Assembly: GCF_037975245.1 (NCBI RefSeq) | Contig: NC_092571.1 | Span: 3,296,001-3,360,000 of the forward strand | Direction of reading: 5' to 3' | DNA: 64,000 nt | From: Apostichopus japonicus | Taxonomy: Eukaryota; Echinodermata; Holothuroidea; Aspidochirotida; Stichopodidae | Shown: in pieces, positions 59,773 through 64,000 of the stretch | How positions within the stretch are numbered: position 1 is the first letter of the stretch | Layout: each line of letters starts with the position of its first letter | The notes under the pieces: generated by a model | What the model was told of the DNA's origin: nothing | The model's input: the letters and a program-made list of their open reading frames with translations, nothing else | The model's database searches: none | Position numbers and translations under genes: made by a program

Positions 59773-62500
59773 TACTATACAAGACTAGTGGTAAAATGTC
59801 GACAAAATCGTGAATTGACGCCGCGATGCTAGTAGCACGTAGATATTGAAAGTTACTTAGTTTGAACGGAATGTTGAAACAGTTGTTTGAGTAGCGAAGC
59901 ATGATTCGTTTCAGCGTTCAGGACGTTCACAAATGAAGAATTCTAGTTGAATACAGAGGGCAAGTAATACCTAACAAATGGACATATTGCTGGGAGATAA
60001 TTCCACTTACGTGCATGCTTAGTTAGAAGTTTTGTATTACTTAAATGTATATCTGATATAAACACTTCATGAAAAGTAATCGTGTGCATCACACGCCTAC
60101 TACATTGATTGACTAGTTAGATCTTCATATGTATGTTAATATGTGTTCAAGAATCGTTTTAATTTATTTTGACCATCCCATGTATGTACCTTACATTACG
60201 TCAAAATAGGTAGTACGATGCTTTCCTATGTATAGTGTTTAATTAGATAAACATGAGCGTGTGTAAACTATCAAGGAATTGAAAGTCATTTCAAACTGTT
60301 GATTAACTGAAATGGCATTGTAAACCAGTCAGTAAAATTTACCTGCAGGCTGACGAAGCGATAAGTAATTTGAAGACCATGCATGCTCTATTAAATGAAT
60401 TCTGACGCAGTTTGTTTGAGACAATGCCTTTTATGTGAAGTATTTTACCATTCCATTCATTGCATCATTTGAATGGGGTATACAATGAGTGAGAGTAAAT
60501 CAATCTAAAGTTAACCAATTTCCAAGACAGGGTTCACTTGCCTTTTTTAATGCTGGATTTGCATCATTTTAATAGAATTGTATGAATTCGTTCTCAATAA
60601 TACAAACTAATGCGTAATTTCATAACAATATCAAACCTTCATGGAATTTCCCATTCTTTGCTGAAGTTAACTATTAAATACGTTTGCTTGTATAATCTGA
60701 AGGTAATCACAACTTGGCAATAGTTTGTAACACAATCAAAGGTTCCTACAAAGAATTTTCATAATTTGCCCTTATTACCCTTCTTAAGGAAACTAAAGAA
60801 TGAAAATAATTTGCAAAGCCAGAAAGAATAAATAAATAAATAAACTGCAGATCACAAGGTTGTATATATCATTAAGCAGTGCTGTATATAAACCACTTAA
60901 TTTCTTGTCTTTTGATACAAATGAAAAACAGCAGAATGTTATAAAAGGATGTCGAATAATTCTATACAATTCATTTTCTCTTCTCTTCTGTACATACTTC
61001 TAGTACAAACTTCTGTTCATAACAATGGAAGGACAATTTAGCTTTGAAGCCTTCGGTAACGACAAACTTTCATCAAGTGTTCTTGAAAACGTTCTTTATA
61101 TATATATTCCTTTGTTTTCATTTTTTAATTACGCTATTGATTACTTTGCATATGACGAAATAACGGACTTTCATCAAGTGTTCATGAAAACGTTCTTTTT
61201 ATATTCTTTTGTTTTCATTTGTTTTCCATTTTTCTATTACGCTATTGATTTTTTAAATTTTTTTTTGTATTATCGTCATGTTTAATGAGGGTAGTCCTGC
61301 TCAGTGCAGAAGCACTGCTTTCCAGAGGAGCCCTCATTACTTTGAATATGACGAAATAACGCAGGTTCCTGATTGAAAAGGAAAAGCTTGAACTGTAAAA
61401 GCATGTATATGTACACATCATTGCGAAAAAAAGTTGTGGTTGTAAAGTCATATGATTGTAAATATCGGTTTGGCATCAAGTCAGCAGAATCAGAACTTGA
61501 TATCCAGATGCAGGTCAGTGGACCAGCACGAATGATTCTACGTGTGGTTCTTTGTCTGGAGGATTCAAACTTCCCTATTCATCTCTTCTAGTAAAGTATT
61601 TTTAGTCTGAAGTTGAAGTTTGACGATAAATAATAAACAAAAGGTAACACATATTACAGTAAATCATTTCGATTTCCATCATGTTTCGTTTTAGGTAACT
61701 AGCAAATTATTTCGTTATTAATGCTAAATATTTCACCGCACCCAAAATGTGGATCGATGGTATACCTATAACGGGGAGTGATGTATCTGATATCGAGTAA
61801 ACTATGTTGATATGTAAATTTAACAAACTGCTCAACATACAGGCAGCTATATAGCAATTAATATTTTGTGATAAAAAAAACTTTAACGGATCTCGACATT
61901 TTTAACGTAAACTGTTAACGCTTATCTAATACTTGAAGTAAGCCTTATTGTTTTCTTTGTCTCTAATTTGCAAAACATTTATCAACAGAGGAAATAAAAT
62001 ATATTTCTTAAATAAATTTGCATGCAAATGAAACCTTTGCGTCGGGATAGATTTGTAGCTACTTTCGTAAGGAATATCCTTTTAGCTACTAATAAAGTGA
62101 CCAGGTAGTGACAGTAGGTAGATTTGTAGTAAAGCGAACACTTTACGATTAGAAAAATAAAAGTAAAGTAGCATACTGACACCACACTCCTGCTACTGTA
62201 GTCTGTTTCTCTAAGTAATGAGGGGTTACCTGGCCAAAACAAGTTAACTTCAAACTTAATAATTTCCCTTTTATTGGCGTAACATTTACGGTAATCTTCT
62301 TTACACAAATATCGCCATCCATCGATTGAAGAGGACGAAACGGATATCGAGTTAGTATGGAGAAAACGCAAAGATCCCTAACATGTTTCAAGTTGTTTCG
62401 TTTCCATTGTTGCTTTGCTTTGTCTTGTCATGACCTGTATTGTCCTGTCTTTCTTGTCTTGTGAGTTTCTGTCACAGGAGGACAAACTGCAAACATGCGA
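59773..62500. other. Non-coding stretch
   Basis: Short AAATAAATAAATAAA run near 60829-60843, and a small tandem duplication of about 100 bp at 61067-61260. No supportable gene. Confidence 0.4.
61067..61260. repeat. Tandem duplication, unit about 103 bp
   Basis: TTTCATCAAGTGTTC with GAAAACGTTCTTT, then a T-rich run and TTACGCTATTGATT, appears twice in a row with about 10% difference. A related TATGACGAAATAACG segment occurs three times, at about 61153, 61347 and nearby. Confidence 0.6.
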
Positions 62501-62504
62501 GGTC

Positions 62505-62910
62505 AGGGGGTAGGAAGCTTCCAAAAAGTGGGGGGGGGGACAACATCAGAGGGGGACTTTCTCATTCCACAACCACCACTCCTTATGCTAAAAACCGATA
62601 CACACCAGCCATATCACTTAAATATATATGATGCGTTAGCATGCTATCGATACTTTTTCTATTTTTGAGATTGTTTATTGTTATTTAACCGTGCTACATA
62701 TGGGATGCCATTTTAAAAATAGCCTGTTCAGACCTAAAATAAATAATTAAGATAAAATTGTAAAATTAACAAAGGCTTAAGATATCCAAAAGCCAGATCT
62801 TCATCAAAGGGGCACATTTTATTTGCCAGTAGGGCACATTTCCTATTTTGGAAAAAGTGGGGGGGGGCACGTGCCCCCGGTGCCCCCGGGTCCACCGGCT
62901 CCTACATCCT
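62505..62910. mobile_element. Probable non-autonomous transposon with G/C-run ends
   Basis: The right part GGGGGGGCACGTGCCCCCGG followed by GGTCCACCGGCTCCTA, and the left part AGGGGGTAGGAAGCTTCC with a G run, resemble the terminal regions of common invertebrate DNA transposons. The inverted match is poor, so the borders are uncertain. No ORF. Confidence 0.35.
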
Positions 62911-64000
62911 TTGCGAGGTGATCTTCTGCATTTTAAGAAATAAATATTTGAATAATATTTGCCATACTAATGACGTATTTACAGACACTTTTGAGGTGAA
63001 GGGTCAAATACATATTCGAGCCAGTGGAAGACAACTAATTTAACGTTCACTGCAGGGAGCGAGGGCTCCGTCGGTCTTGGTCAGAGGAAGTAATTTACAG
63101 ATTAACAGGACAAAATATCATTCTAATGAAACTACTATAAGCATCATTAAATTAAATTGGCTATCCCTATAGAGTCGATTGGCTTATTGTGCTAATTAAC
63201 TTCCAGAGCCCCACGAGCGTTTCTCTCTTGTTAATATAAGCGTTCCAAGTTAGTTTGTTTTTTAATGAAACATTTTGCCGTAGCAGCGTTCGAACCAAGC
63301 CGATAGAAATTTCAGGGTGTTGTTGGTCGCTAGAAATACCAGTTCTTATGTGATCGACCGTGAAGGTAACGTTGTTCAGTTATCAGAGTTTCCGATAACG
63401 TATGCTGTAAGTTGTAAACCCACAAGATACATGACCAAGTGTGAGCAGAGAGGTGCGTTTAACGGAACGCTGATGTTTTTATTTGAACCAACACATGATT
63501 TCCTTTCGGTAGTTTATGAAAAGTGCATTGCACTTGTAATTTAATGCAGCAGTTTGCGGTCGCTTGTATAGATTCAACTTTAGTTAGCTAACAAACCACT
63601 GAATTTGATTCCGTAAATAGTGCATCGACTTTTGGCTTCTCTACTGAGTTTCGGCTTAATGTATCTGTAGTAGGCTATCTGCTCTGTTCAACAAGATTCA
63701 TTTACTGTGTACCTCACAAAATTTGTCATATGTCTTGAGTAACAGCAGAATACCGCACGTGGGTGACGGTTCTTCTTTTATCAGCAAGGGTCCTTTCGTT
63801 TCTGTTATCATGATTTTACGAGGAGTTCCGCTGTTTAATTCTTCATAACTACAACATCCGTTTCTGTTCTAGCTACTTACTGCTACTGAAAGCTCCTGGC
63901 TACGTTTTACTATACTAACTTTATCACATCTGTAAGCGCAATTACCGCATAGCTAATTATATTCACCCCAGTTATTATAATGCAGGGTTCCGCAAACACG
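62911..64000. other. Non-coding stretch to window end
   Basis: No supportable gene; a 75-codon frame at 63317-63544 has no recognisable features. Confidence 0.35.

Noticed and set aside
60350-60385. CTGACGA motif resembling a hammerhead core
   Set aside because: No GAAA or stem II follows, and no Penelope sequence lies nearby.

Overview
The window is AT-rich animal nuclear DNA: two-exon and single-exon eukaryotic genes, consensus splice sites, CR1/L2-like non-LTR and Penelope-like retroelements, MITEs and very long microsatellites. A marine deuterostome, perhaps an echinoderm such as a sea cucumber, fits the repeat style and the proteins. That placement is inference; nothing here proves the species.

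Layout. 1-520 holds LINE debris. 1285-2310 is a TTAA-flanked MITE with a second transposon nested inside it. 3771-4680 is an uninterrupted (TATC)n array of about 0.9 kb. 5197-7595 is a two-exon drug/metabolite-transporter gene (SLC35G/EamA type) whose intron carries another copy of the same MITE. 9240-10530 is reverse-strand LINE debris. From 14.6 kb to 59.8 kb lie five related, apparently intronless genes for type I membrane proteins with three immunoglobulin-like domains: A 14625(+), B 21939(+), C 37581(-), D 51239(-) and E 58141(+). C and D are recent duplicates inside a duplicated segment (about 33.32-38.23 kb and 43.72-51.93 kb). The second copy also holds 3.3 kb of broken Penelope-like elements between (TA)n tracts, ending in a sequence that matches a hammerhead ribozyme core. 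Between B and C sits a 4.4-kb foldback element (28384-32813) with a perfect 93-bp palindrome in its loop. Several smaller inverted repeats have (TA)n cores.

The Ig genes are the main biological content. All five have a signal peptide, a V-like Ig1, an Ig2 with two extra conserved cysteines (YPxC before the core disulfide and a Cys after it), an Ig3 ending in C-x-x-x-W-G, a stalk of variable length that is often Ser/Thr-rich, one transmembrane helix and a short basic tail without ITIM or ITAM. Paralogs C and D differ most in signal peptide plus Ig1, mostly by amino-acid-changing substitutions. The set looks like a lineage-specific, tandemly expanding receptor or adhesion family, possibly for recognition or immunity; that function is inference. 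The other long stretches appear to be non-coding or worn repeats.
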